A stretch of DNA of 45,780 bases from an uncultured bacterium (GTDB lineage Bacteria; Actinomycetota; Coriobacteriia; Coriobacteriales; Coriobacteriaceae), in the NCBI GenBank assembly GCA_905214425.1, contig CAJMLY010000016.1:1-45780 (forward strand), given 5' to 3'. Made by a program: the position numbers and the translations under genes. The notes beneath the pieces were generated by a model. The model ran no database searches. It was not told the DNA's origin and saw only the letters and a program-made list of their open reading frames with translations. How positions within the stretch are numbered: position 1 is the stretch's first letter; the number at the start of each line of letters is the position of its first letter. Shown here one piece after another: positions 1 through 6,842 of this stretch.

Positions 1-342
1 TCGAGCGATATCTTGGCCAAGCAGGTCGAGATTCGTCAGCAATACAATGATGAGCTGCAAAAAAGCGTCGACAAGCTGCTCTCGGAGGAGGGTATCAAGG
101 ACGCGGCATCCGAGGACTTGGGCCTGGTGATGCCCGGTGAGAAGAGAATTGAAGTGCAGGGCCTGGACGACGATTCGGATTCGTCTTCGAGCAAGAAGTC
201 GTCGAACGCCAAGAAGGCCAGCGAAGTTGCCAAGGAAATCGAAGACGTCGGTAAGGACGCGCCGTGGTACATCCAGGCGCTCGATATGCTGTTTGGGTTT
301 AACGGTGTCGAGGGCCAGACGGTCGTGTCCAACGGCAAATAG
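1..342 (+). CDS. Septum formation initiator (FtsB/DivIC-like), 3' part
   Basis: The reading frame is already open at base 1, so the N-terminal membrane segment and most of the coiled coil lie outside the window. What remains is a charged helical stretch, then a block matching the end of FtsB/DivIC proteins in Actinobacteria (DLGLVMPGEKRIEV), an acidic serine-rich linker and a short aromatic C-terminus. Family members form a division complex with FtsL and FtsQ at the membrane. The next gene, a Ppx/GppA phosphatase, starts 20 bp downstream; this neighbourhood is common in Actinobacteria and supports the call. The serine/aspartate/lysine-rich tail is poorly conserved in the family. Identification rests on the C-terminal motif and context only. 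Confidence 0.7.
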   Translation, partial: SSDILAKQVEIRQQYNDELQKSVDKLLSEEGIKDAASEDLGLVMPGEKRIEVQGLDDDSDSSSSKKSSNAKKASEVAKEIEDVGKDAPWYIQALDMLFGFNGVEGQTVVSNGK

Positions 343-362
343 CGCCCGGAGGGGAGCCCGCA

Positions 363-1364
363 ATGGCAGATTGCAAACGCTATAAGGTAGCCGCGATCGA
401 CCTGGGAACAGTGTCGTCGCGACTGGTGTTAGCGCAGGTCGAGGCCGGGGCGATCGTGGAATCGTCCAAGCACACCGAGATTACCGACCTGGGCGAGGGG
501 GTGGACGCGACGGGTCGCTTTTGCGAGGCGGCCGTTGAGCGCGTGCTCGCTGCGTGTCGCATATTTGTGGATGAGGCCCGTGCCTTTGGGGCCGCGTGCA
601 TCTGCACCACGTGCACGAGTGCCGCGCGCGATGCGTCCAATGCCGCGTTGCTGCTGGACGGCCTGCGCGATCTGGGGCTTGAGCCACAGGTGATTCCGGG
701 CGAGATCGAGGCGCGCCTGACGTTTTTTGGCGTGGCACACGACTTTGCCGGCGAGCGCATCATTGTTGCGGATTCGGGCGGCGGGTCCACGGAACTCGCG
801 ACGGGCGTCTATGCGCCGGAGCGCGGCGTCTTTGCGCTGGAAGGAACGCGCTCGCTGGACATCGGTTGTCGCCGTGTGACCGAGCGGTTTTTCTCGGCGC
901 TGCCGCCTGCGGACGGCGAGCTTGCTGTCGCTGCCGCGTGGGCAGGTGAGCAGTTTGCCGCCTATTTCGAAGGCCTGCCCAGCAATTTTGAGCGTGCAGA
1001 GCGCCTGGTCGCCGTGGGCGGCACCGTCACCACGCTCGTGGCGCTCGTTCATAAGCTGGAACCGTACGATTCGAGCTTTGTGCACCTGCGCGAGCTTTCG
1101 CTGGATCAGGTTTCGGCCGCTATTGAGCGCATGTCTGCGCTGGATGTCGCAGGCATTGCCGCGTTGCCAGGCGTGCAGCCCAAACGCGCGGGCGTGATCT
1201 TGGCTGGCGCTGTGGTGATCCGCGAGCTCATGCGCGCTGGCGGCTACAAGACGCTCACTGTAAGCGAGAACAGCCTACTTGCCGGCATGGCCGCCACCAT
1301 CAACGAGGCTCTCGACGGCGCCGCCCCCACCATCGCCTGGACCCCGAGCCTGAGCGCTCTTTAA
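363..1364 (+). CDS. Ppx/GppA family exopolyphosphatase
   Basis: This 333-residue protein belongs to the ASKHA-fold Ppx/GppA phosphatases, which remove terminal phosphate from polyphosphate or convert pppGpp to ppGpp. The phosphate-1 loop is seen at about residues 11-20 (AIDLGTVSSR) and the phosphate-2 loop DSGGGSTEL at 137-145; a later AVGGTVTTL fits the adenosine-side loop. It has only the short two-domain core and lacks the HD-type C-terminal extension of E. coli Ppx. The ATG follows a GGAGGGG ribosome site about 7 bp upstream, and the gene is probably co-transcribed with the septum initiator. Substrate preference (polyP versus pppGpp) cannot be told from sequence. Confidence 0.88.
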   Translation: MADCKRYKVAAIDLGTVSSRLVLAQVEAGAIVESSKHTEITDLGEGVDATGRFCEAAVERVLAACRIFVDEARAFGAACICTTCTSAARDASNAALLLDGLRDLGLEPQVIPGEIEARLTFFGVAHDFAGERIIVADSGGGSTELATGVYAPERGVFALEGTRSLDIGCRRVTERFFSALPPADGELAVAAAWAGEQFAAYFEGLPSNFERAERLVAVGGTVTTLVALVHKLEPYDSSFVHLRELSLDQVSAAIERMSALDVAGIAALPGVQPKRAGVILAGAVVIRELMRAGGYKTLTVSENSLLAGMAATINEALDGAAPTIAWTPSLSAL

Positions 1365-1377
1365 CCGTCTCCCTCTG

Positions 1378-1444
1378 AGTTGCGGTGAAATAGTTCCTAA
1401 ATGGGCCGGTAAACGGCCAAAACAGGAACTATTCCACCGCAACT
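1378..1444. repeat. Intergenic palindrome, GTTGCGG family, copy 1
   Basis: Inverted repeat with 21-nt arms (1378-1398 and 1424-1444) that match at all but one position, enclosing a second small hairpin (GGCCG/CGGCC at 1404-1418). The outer 16 nt AGTTGCGGTGAAATAG recur exactly in the element at 40202-40270, whose inner arm bases differ but still pair. No T-run follows, so it is a poor intrinsic terminator, although it lies just after the phosphatase gene. Confidence 0.8.
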
Positions 1445-1501
1445 TCTAAGGGGCCGAAGCAGTCTTTAGCTCGTCCTAAATTAGCTGACTTTCTGAAGCG
1501 C

Positions 1502-1643
1502 GGGGCGGTGGGACGTCTGCGTATTTGCTGCGCAAATCCGCACCGGCTTCAGCCGCCTGCCGGCGCCCTCGTCGGCTCGCTGCGGACGCTGCGCGTCCGC
1601 TTGACGCTCGCCCCCTCGCGGGTTCGAGTCCCACCGGCGTCCA
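1502..1643. other. tRNA-derived debris with nested hairpins
   Basis: The left end (1502-1514) repeats 13 nt of the T-arm/acceptor side of the tRNA-Leu at 1698-1710. The right end (about 1617-1643, + strand) looks like a tRNA 3' part, GGGTTCGAGTCCCACC then GGCGTCCA, but the T-stem has a C-A mismatch and no 5' half can be matched. Between them are perfect small hairpins (ATTTGCTGCGCAAAT; GCGGACGC-TGC-GCGTCCGC). I find no complete tRNA here and read it as remnants or a tRNA-associated repeat. This and the palindrome at 1378 are the only contents of the gap 1365-1642 that I can name. Confidence 0.4.
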
Positions 1644-1682
1644 AAAGAAACGAGCCCGCATCCCTGGGGGACACGGGCTCGT
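1643..1682 (-). terminator. Intrinsic terminator after tRNA-Leu
   Basis: On the minus strand, ACGAGCCCG pairs with CGGGCTCGT across a loop containing the CCCCC run, followed by TTTCTTTT. It lies 10 bp past the tRNA 3' end and is a good termination signal for it. Confidence 0.75.
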
Positions 1683-1692
1683 AAACAATACG

Positions 1693-1777
1693 TGGTAGGG
1701 GCGGTGGGACTCGAACCCACAATCCTTGCGGCGAGAGATTTTAAGTCTCCTGCGTATGCCAATTCCGCCACGCCCCC
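1693..1777 (-). tRNA. tRNA-Leu (anticodon UAA)
   Basis: An 85-nt class II tRNA on the minus strand. The acceptor stem is GGGGGCG with CGCCCCT, there is a D-arm GGCGGAATTGGC, an anticodon loop CTTAAAA inside a GAGA/TCTC stem (anticodon TAA), a variable arm around TCGCCGCAAGGAT, a T-arm GTGGG-TTCGAGT-CCCAC and an encoded CCA end. It lies 31 bp after the stop of the gene at 1809-2432 on the same strand, so it may be read from that gene's transcript or from an own promoter I cannot pick out. Confidence 0.95.
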
Positions 1778-1808
1778 GTGAGACTAGAAGTCTAGCACAA
1801 GCCGTCCG

Positions 1809-2432
1809 TTACGCGTTGACGGCCATCGAGTGTTGCCCCGACTTCTCCAGGAACTCCTGGAACTTGGCTTCGTCGCCCTTGTTCTTGTACTGCAGGGCCA
1901 GCAGGTATTCCAGGCGGCAGCTCTTGACCTTGTCGTCACCGGCCTCCTTGAGCATGCGCTCCAGCTCGGGAATGTCGTTGTGGCGCTTGAGGATCATCGT
2001 GTCGTACATCAGTTGGCATTCGTGTGCGACTGCCTCGGCCTGGCCGCCCTCAAAGCCTTTGATCTCGTGCAGCAGCTCCTTGGACTTTTTGCGGTCCTCC
2101 TGGCCAACGTAGTAGTTAAAGGCCTTAATGACCAGGTCGACGCGCTGCATTTTGGGCAGGTTGAGCCCCAGCAGCAAATCGAACATCTCGTCGGCACGCT
2201 TGTGGTCCTCGCGCAGCAGATAGGAGTTCAGGCGCAGGTAGTCGCGGTTGTAGCGCGGGTACAGCATGCTGGTGAGTTTGGCGTCGAGCAGGCGATCGAA
2301 CTCGTCCCACTGCTTGGCGGCCATAAGCTGTTGCAGGCGCTTAAACGTGGTGCGTTTTTTGACGCTAAAGAATACCGACACGGCGATACAGATGATAACG
2401 ACGGTGGTCCAGAGTGTGCGGGAATCGGGCAT
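1809..2432 (-). CDS. Membrane-anchored TPR-like protein, unknown function
   Basis: The 207-residue protein has one N-terminal transmembrane helix (about residues 9-25, LWTTVVIICIAVSVFFSV) followed by a basic KKR stop-transfer patch, then a wholly alpha-helical soluble part with repeated helix pairs of TPR type (for example FDLLLGLNLPKMQRVDL, LEYLLALQYKNKGDEAKF). The soluble part should face the cytoplasm. I do not recognise a named family. Such anchored helical-repeat proteins usually act as protein-protein scaffolds, but that is inference. AAGGACT precedes the ATG. The tRNA-Leu gene follows it on the same strand, and the gene to its right is divergent. Confidence 0.75.
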   Translation of the reverse strand: MPDSRTLWTTVVIICIAVSVFFSVKKRTTFKRLQQLMAAKQWDEFDRLLDAKLTSMLYPRYNRDYLRLNSYLLREDHKRADEMFDLLLGLNLPKMQRVDLVIKAFNYYVGQEDRKKSKELLHEIKGFEGGQAEAVAHECQLMYDTMILKRHNDIPELERMLKEAGDDKVKSCRLEYLLALQYKNKGDEAKFQEFLEKSGQHSMAVNA

Positions 2433-2595
2433 TTCAGAGTCCTTAGTCGCTCGTAAAGCGAGCGGTATGACAACACGTACTAGATGTATTATACGCAGCG
2501 TGCTAGCAAACTGGCATAAAAGTGCATCGAGGCCGAGCGCTATCGCTCGCTGCGGTACACTTACCTAAAGTAAACCATGAAGGGAGACATTACCT

Positions 2596-2883
2596 ATGAA
2601 GAAGATTGTTTTGGCTTGCGGTGCTGGCGCTGCTACTTCCACGCTCGTTGCCCAGAAGGTCGCCACCATGCTCGACGCCAACGGTTACGCCGACAAGTAC
2701 GAGATCGTGCAGTGCGCCATCTCCGAGGCCAAGGACGTTTGCGACGAGGGCGCCGACCTGCTGATCGCCACCACCGTTGCCCCCGAGGGCCTCACCTGCC
2801 CGTACGTGAGCGGCGTGCCCTTCATGACCGGCATGAACCGCGTTGCTGCTGAGAAGGCCGTCCTCGACGTTATGGCTCAGTAG
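2596..2883 (+). CDS. PTS sugar transporter subunit IIB, galactitol type
   Basis: A 95-residue single-domain IIB protein of the galactitol/GatB-like class. The phosphorylated cysteine is Cys8 in the loop ACGAGAATSTLVA, the usual C-x-x-G-x-x-T-S pattern at the end of the first strand. In the PTS it receives phosphate from IIA and passes it to the sugar bound by IIC. No IIA or IIC gene lies in the window, so this is an orphan subunit whose partners would be elsewhere, or it may serve a regulatory role. AGGGAG precedes the ATG by about 10 bp. The VOC gene starts 12 bp downstream in the same direction, so the two are probably one transcript ended by the hairpin at 3294-3325. Confidence 0.85.
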   Translation: MKKIVLACGAGAATSTLVAQKVATMLDANGYADKYEIVQCAISEAKDVCDEGADLLIATTVAPEGLTCPYVSGVPFMTGMNRVAAEKAVLDVMAQ

Positions 2884-2894
2884 GCGCTGACTGT

Positions 2895-3269
2895 ATGAGT
2901 GAGCAGAACGCAAACCCGGTCGAGCTCTTTGGCATGCGCGTTGCCCATGTGGGCATCAACGCCACCGACCCGGCAGACGCCCTGGAGATCGCGGAGTTGT
3001 TCTCGACGATGATGGGTCTGCCCGTCATCGAGACCCCGGTTTCGTACTTCAACGATTCGCTGGTCGAGATCATGAAGCAGAACGGTCGTGGCACCAAGGG
3101 CCACATCGGCTTTGCCGTTAACGACATCGATGCAGCTGAGAAGTGGTTTGCCGAGCGCGGGCTCGAGGTCAACGAAGAGTCGCGCGCGCTGCTGCCCGAC
3201 GGTGGTACCAAGCTCGTGTATTTTAAGCGCGAGTTCGCCGGTTTCGCCGTGCACCTGTGCCGCGAGTAG
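2895..3269 (+). CDS. VOC (glyoxalase/bleomycin-resistance fold) protein
   Basis: The 124-residue protein has the paired beta-alpha-beta-beta-beta pattern of the vicinal-oxygen-chelate fold: VAHVGINATDP at the first metal strand, LVEIMKQ, then GHIGFAVNDIDAAEKWF and a final FAVHLCRE. His18, Glu58, His75 and the His in VHLC are candidate metal ligands. It resembles the C-terminal VOC domain fused to some 2-keto-4-hydroxyglutarate/KDPG aldolases, including the ESR..GGTKL.YFK..FAGFA.HL ending, but here it stands alone. Co-transcription with a galactitol-type IIB hints at sugar or sugar-acid metabolism. No substrate can be assigned. Confidence 0.8.
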   Translation: MSEQNANPVELFGMRVAHVGINATDPADALEIAELFSTMMGLPVIETPVSYFNDSLVEIMKQNGRGTKGHIGFAVNDIDAAEKWFAERGLEVNEESRALLPDGGTKLVYFKREFAGFAVHLCRE

Positions 3270-3293
3270 CGCACAAGCTGCCATAGCTGGCAA

Positions 3294-3330
3294 AAAGGGA
3301 TAGGGCCGCGTGGCCCTATCCCTTTATTTA
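3294..3330. terminator. Bidirectional terminator
   Basis: A perfect 14-bp stem (3294-3307 with 3312-3325) has a GCGT loop, an A-run before it and a TTTATTTA run after it. It sits between two convergent units, the VOC gene on + and the histidine kinase gene on -, and can end both. Confidence 0.9.
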
Positions 3331-3344
3331 TGCCGAGGGGCTTC

Positions 3345-4640
3345 CTATCGTGGCAGGCGAATCGTAAAGCGGCTGCCGACCCCTTCGACCGAGGTCACAC
3401 CGATGACGCCGCCGTGGCTGTCGACGATCCACTTGGCGATCGCAAGCCCCAGACCCGAACCCTGTGCGCCGGCATCGCGCGCGTTGTCGGCACGGTAGAA
3501 CCGCTCGAACGCGTGAGCTGCGGATTCCTGGTTCATGCCGATGCCCTCGTCCTCAACACTTATGTCGATCGTGCCCGCGCCCGCATCTGGCGTTATGCCA
3601 AATGTGACGGTCGTTCCCGCATCCGAGTACTTGGCGGCGTTTTGCACGATCACGCGCAGAGCCTGCTTCACGAGCGCCACGTCGACGGGCGCGTCGCAGC
3701 GCGGGTCGCTGGCAAGCGCAGCGTCAGAAGCCAGCCGATACGTGTGCTCGGTATCGATCATCTGCGATTCTTCGCATACCTCGCTGACCAGTGCAGCCAA
3801 GTTGGTATGCGCGCGCCGCAGGACCGTGCGCCCGGCATCGCCGCGCGCCAAAAACAGCAGCTGCTCCACAAGCTCTTGCATGTGCTCGCTTTCGGCTTTA
3901 AGGGACGCGATGGATTCCGCCAGCACGTCCGGGTCGTCCTTACCCCAGCGGTCGAGCATGTTCACGTAGCCCTGAATCACCGCGATGGGCGTGCGCAGCT
4001 CGTGGCTCGCGTCGTTGACAAAGCGCATCTGCTGCAGCTTGGCCTCTTGCATCTGGCGCAGCAGGCGGTTGAGTGCGACCTCGATGCTTGCCAGGTCGGC
4101 GTCGCCGGTGGTGACGCTCGGCGAGTCGACGCTTGCGCGCTCGATGGCCTGCTCCAGTGTTTCCATTTTGCCGCCGGCGAGTTGCATGCGGCCGAGTTCG
4201 TCCACGCGCAGGGCCAGATCGTTGAGCGGCGCCATGGTGCGGCGCACGCGGCGGGCGCCGCCGAGCATGTTGAGCACGCTGATGACCTGCCAACCCACAA
4301 CGACAAGGTAGAGAGGCCATAGCGTGACGAGGTCCTGCGCGAGGGGGAAAGTCTTGGTGGTACGCGCAAGCTCGACGGTATAGGCGAGCGTTGTCAGGTC
4401 CCAGCCGCGCGCGGGCGTCAGCGTCATGCCGCGAACGGTGGCGTTGGGGATCCATCCTGCGGTAAACGCGCCGTTGGGCAGCGTCTGGTTGTATCCATAG
4501 ACAAGGATCGCCGCCACAATCATTACTAGCAGCAGGTCGAGCCAAACGTAGCTCATCAGGCGGCGCCACATATAGCTCCAGTTGATGGCGCGGGCGATGG
4601 AGGTGACGCGCTTGGCCTCGGCGTTACGCGCGGCAGACAT
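3345..4640 (-). CDS. Sensor histidine kinase (EnvZ/OmpR-type partner)
   Basis: A 431-residue membrane kinase. It has a transmembrane helix at about 31-50, an extracytoplasmic loop of about 55 residues, a second helix at 104-127, a HAMP-like linker, then HisKA with FVNDASHELRTP (phospho-acceptor His213) and a HATPase domain: N-box Asn334 in QNAAKYS, G1 DEGIGM (364-369), F-box AFERFYRAD and G2 GSGLGLA (394-400). The chosen ATG at 4640 overlaps the end of the regulator gene by 17 bp. The frame stays open far upstream, but those codons lie inside the regulator and carry no kinase sequence. It should phosphorylate the regulator encoded just before it. The signal is unknown. Confidence 0.92.
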   Translation of the reverse strand: MSAARNAEAKRVTSIARAINWSYMWRRLMSYVWLDLLLVMIVAAILVYGYNQTLPNGAFTAGWIPNATVRGMTLTPARGWDLTTLAYTVELARTTKTFPLAQDLVTLWPLYLVVVGWQVISVLNMLGGARRVRRTMAPLNDLALRVDELGRMQLAGGKMETLEQAIERASVDSPSVTTGDADLASIEVALNRLLRQMQEAKLQQMRFVNDASHELRTPIAVIQGYVNMLDRWGKDDPDVLAESIASLKAESEHMQELVEQLLFLARGDAGRTVLRRAHTNLAALVSEVCEESQMIDTEHTYRLASDAALASDPRCDAPVDVALVKQALRVIVQNAAKYSDAGTTVTFGITPDAGAGTIDISVEDEGIGMNQESAAHAFERFYRADNARDAGAQGSGLGLAIAKWIVDSHGGVIGVTSVEGVGSRFTIRLPR

Positions 4641-5403
4641 AGCCCACCCCGCGCACGGTTTGGATGATGCGGGCGCCGCCGGCGTCCTCGATCTTGGCGC
4701 GTAGATGCGCGATGTGCACGTCGACGTTGTTGGTGTCGCCCATGTATTCGTAGCCCAGCGCTTCGTGCGCGATGCGTTCGCGCGTGAGCACGGTCTCGGC
4801 ATGCGCCATAAGCAGGGCGAGGACATCGAACTCGCGGGCCGTGAGCGCAATGGGCGAGCCGCCGACCGTGACTTCGCGGCGGTCGGGGTCGAGCGCAACC
4901 GAGCCCACGGCGAGCGTGGCGGGGGAGAGCGAGGCGGAAACCTGGGTCGAGTCACTGACCGGGGGCATCGCAGTGGCGCCGACACCCGTGCCGCCTGCCG
5001 CGCCCGTCCCGATGCCGCCAACGCCCGAAGCCGCCCGCACGGCCTCCGAGCGCTTCAACGCCACGCGGATCCGTGCGAACAGCTCCTCAATCGCAAACGG
5101 CTTGGTCAGGTAATCGTCGGCGCCGGCATCGAGCCCGGCCACCTTGTCCATCACGGCATCGCGCGCGGTGACCATAATCACCGGCACATCCTTGTGCTTG
5201 CGGACGCGTCGCAGCACCTCCATGCCGCTGAGCTGAGGCAACAGCACATCGAGCAGAATCAGATCGTAGTCGCGCTCCAGCGCCAGGTCCACGGCGGTGC
5301 GGCCGTCGGCGGCGTGCTCCACCTGGTAGCCCTCGTGCTCCAGCTCGAGCGTCACAAAGCGGGCGATTTTCTCCTCGTCCTCTACGATCAGGATTCGTGC
5401 CAT
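4624..5403 (-). CDS. OmpR/PhoB-family response regulator
   Basis: The 259-residue regulator has a receiver domain with the acidic triad EDE (8-10), phospho-acceptor Asp52 in LILLDVLLP, Thr79 and Lys101 (TKPF), and a winged-helix domain at about 165-257 ending in VRGVGYVCRA. The two are joined by an unusually long linker (about 124-164) rich in glycine, alanine and serine, about 30 residues more than normal for the class. It is the second gene of a leftward operon, DUF4342 protein - regulator - kinase, with an 18-bp gap before it and a 17-bp overlap after it. Confidence 0.92.
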   Translation of the reverse strand: MARILIVEDEEKIARFVTLELEHEGYQVEHAADGRTAVDLALERDYDLILLDVLLPQLSGMEVLRRVRKHKDVPVIMVTARDAVMDKVAGLDAGADDYLTKPFAIEELFARIRVALKRSEAVRAASGVGGIGTGAAGGTGVGATAMPPVSDSTQVSASLSPATLAVGSVALDPDRREVTVGGSPIALTAREFDVLALLMAHAETVLTRERIAHEALGYEYMGDTNNVDVHIAHLRAKIEDAGGARIIQTVRGVGYVCRA

Positions 5404-5421
5404 ACGTGCCCCCGTCTGCGA

Positions 5422-5964
5422 TTACTTGTCGTCGTTGAGATTTTGCTTGATGTCGTCCGCGGCGTCGGCGGCGTGATTCATAAGGTTGTTGATGCTGCCG
5501 GGCACGTCGCCGTTGCTGTCGATGCGGTAGCGCATGCCAAAGAACAGGCCAATCAGCATCAGCCATATCGTGGCGCCCCAGGCAAACAGCGCGACGATGG
5601 GGATCAGGATGGGAATGTTGAGGATGATCGCATCGCGGCGCGTGGCGATAAACTTGGTGTCCAAACTCAGGCGGAAGAGCTTTTTGAGGTACTCCCACAC
5701 GCTGTCCATCTTCTTGGAGAAGTCGGTCTTTTCGCTCGACTTTTCGTAGGCGGCCTGCGCGGCGACCATCTCGGCCGAGGGCTCGTCGACCGGCGCGGAC
5801 TCGGTGGCGGCGTGCGCCGATGTGGTCTGCGTCTTGCCCTGCGACTCGAGCCAAATGATGGCGTCCAAAACGTTGCCGTCGGCAGCGTCGAGCGCCGCCT
5901 TGGCGTCGGTGTAGCTCACATTGCACTTGGTGCGGATGGTTTCAACTTTTTCGAGGTCGTCCAT
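5422..5964 (-). CDS. DUF4342 protein with UBA-like N-terminus
   Basis: A 180-residue protein. Residues 1-43 form a three-helix UBA/TS-N-like domain (VETIRTKCNVSYTDAKAAL then DGNVLDAIIWLESQG, as in EF-Ts and nascent-chain proteins). After a flexible linker, residues of about 95-150 match DUF4342, with one hydrophobic helical hairpin (IILNIPILIPIVALFAWGA ... LMLIGLFFGMRYRI) that is probably membrane-embedded. The function of DUF4342 proteins is not established. It is the first gene of the two-component operon, so a role in membrane sensing or in modulating the kinase is plausible but inferred. AAGGGACAGG precedes the ATG. Confidence 0.85.
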   Translation of the reverse strand: MDDLEKVETIRTKCNVSYTDAKAALDAADGNVLDAIIWLESQGKTQTTSAHAATESAPVDEPSAEMVAAQAAYEKSSEKTDFSKKMDSVWEYLKKLFRLSLDTKFIATRRDAIILNIPILIPIVALFAWGATIWLMLIGLFFGMRYRIDSNGDVPGSINNLMNHAADAADDIKQNLNDDK

Positions 5965-6077
5965 GACCTGTCCCTTCGTTCGATGGGCGCGACGCCGGGC
6001 GATCTGCCCGGGCGCGAGCGTAGCGTTCGGCGGCCTGTATGGCGCCGCCCCGCCCTTGTTCGAACTCTATAGTGCAG

Positions 6078-6105
6078 GTTATAGATTAAGCGATTCTTGA
6101 GCCAA
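6078..6105 (-). promoter_or_regulatory. Putative promoter of the DUF4342/two-component operon
   Basis: On the minus strand TTGGCT (6105-6100) and TATAAC (6083-6078) are 16 bp apart, in an AT-rich pocket unlike the surrounding sequence, about 110 bp before the first gene. The assignment rests on consensus match only. Confidence 0.45.
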
Positions 6106-6173
6106 GATTAATGTTGGATGATTTTTTGGGTAGCGGTGGGGAAGGGAGAGGTGTCTTTTTGGATAGCTAGCAG

Positions 6174-6357
6174 CGAGGCCTAATGCTTTTCCCGAGAAGT
6201 GAACGAGCTAAAACGGACCCCCGAAGCATCGACACTTTAGGAGTGCCGTTTCCTGCGGTTTCGACGCTGAAATCCTGCGATTTTGCCGCCGAAAAATGCG
6301 GATGTTTCAGGGGTTCAAAAACAGCCGTTCACTTCTCGGGAAAAGTATTAGACCTCG
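6174..6357. repeat. 184-bp long inverted repeat (MITE-like)
   Basis: Outer arms 6174-6205 and 6326-6357 pair over 32 bp with two mismatches (core CTTTTCCCGAGAAGTGAACG). The complementarity continues imperfectly inward (ACCCCcGAAgCATC against ACCCCtGAAaCATC). The centre holds two related units, TCCTGCGGTTT and TCCTGCGATTT. It encodes no protein I can support. It lies in the 553-bp gap between divergent genes (5965-6517); outside this element and the promoter at 6078 I see nothing in that gap except the TAAGGAG site of the next gene. Confidence 0.85.
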
Positions 6358-6517
6358 ATAACGGGGGATGTGGTGCCGGTGCAAAACGGCGTCAAAGGTT
6401 GGTCGAGCAGGCGGTTTCTCCATTGATGTCCGCACGACATGTGACACTTACCCTGCCGCCCTGCTCTGCCGCGGTGGCATATACCCGAACAGCGACCCTC
6501 TAAGGAGTTCGATACCA

Positions 6518-6757
6518 ATGAGCGACAACACCAAGCATCTCGCAAAGAAGTGCGTCAAGGACGCGGGGCCGTGCCTCGCGCTGTGCCTTGCCGGCGCAGC
6601 GGTCGCGCTGCTGGCTGTTCTGGGGCCGTTTGATGTGCTCCGAAGTGCCAGTTCTCTGCGCGTTTGCATGGCTCTTGCCGGCACCATGATGACCGGCGGC
6701 GTGCTCGATCTGATCTTTTGGGTGTTTGACCCGTTTGGATGGAAGAGCGAGGGGTAG
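6518..6757 (+). CDS. Small membrane protein, unknown
   Basis: A 79-residue protein with a lysine-rich N-terminus and two hydrophobic helices (about 18-40, CLALCLAGAAVALLAVLGPF; and about 48-70, VCMALAGTMMTGGVLDLIFWV), so a two-pass inner-membrane protein is likely. The start is set by TAAGGAG (6501-6507), 10 bp before ATG. No family is recognised. It stands alone, with the metallophosphoesterase gene 85 bp downstream in the same direction. Confidence 0.6.
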   Translation: MSDNTKHLAKKCVKDAGPCLALCLAGAAVALLAVLGPFDVLRSASSLRVCMALAGTMMTGGVLDLIFWVFDPFGWKSEG

Positions 6758-6842
6758 GTCCCAAAGGATGGAAGGGCTGGAACGGTTGACTTAGTGATCG
6801 TGCAGAATGTGGGCTAGCGACTTACAGGGAAGTGGTGATCCG

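Noticed and set aside
1617..1643. A complete second tRNA ending near 1643
   Set aside because: Only a T-arm-like 3' part with a stem mismatch is present; no matching acceptor 5' strand, D-arm or anticodon arm can be folded upstream.
1481..1771. Minus-strand frame with a WDSNPR-like motif
   Set aside because: It is a translation of the tRNA-Leu gene and the tRNA debris next to it, a common false gene.
3345..5021. A 558-residue version of the histidine kinase starting inside the regulator gene
   Set aside because: The extra N-terminal residues are the regulator read in another frame; the ATG at 4640 gives a normal kinase with a short overlap.
6174..6357. 6S RNA call for the long hairpin
   Set aside because: The arms are too perfect and no large central bubble with promoter-like sequence is evident.
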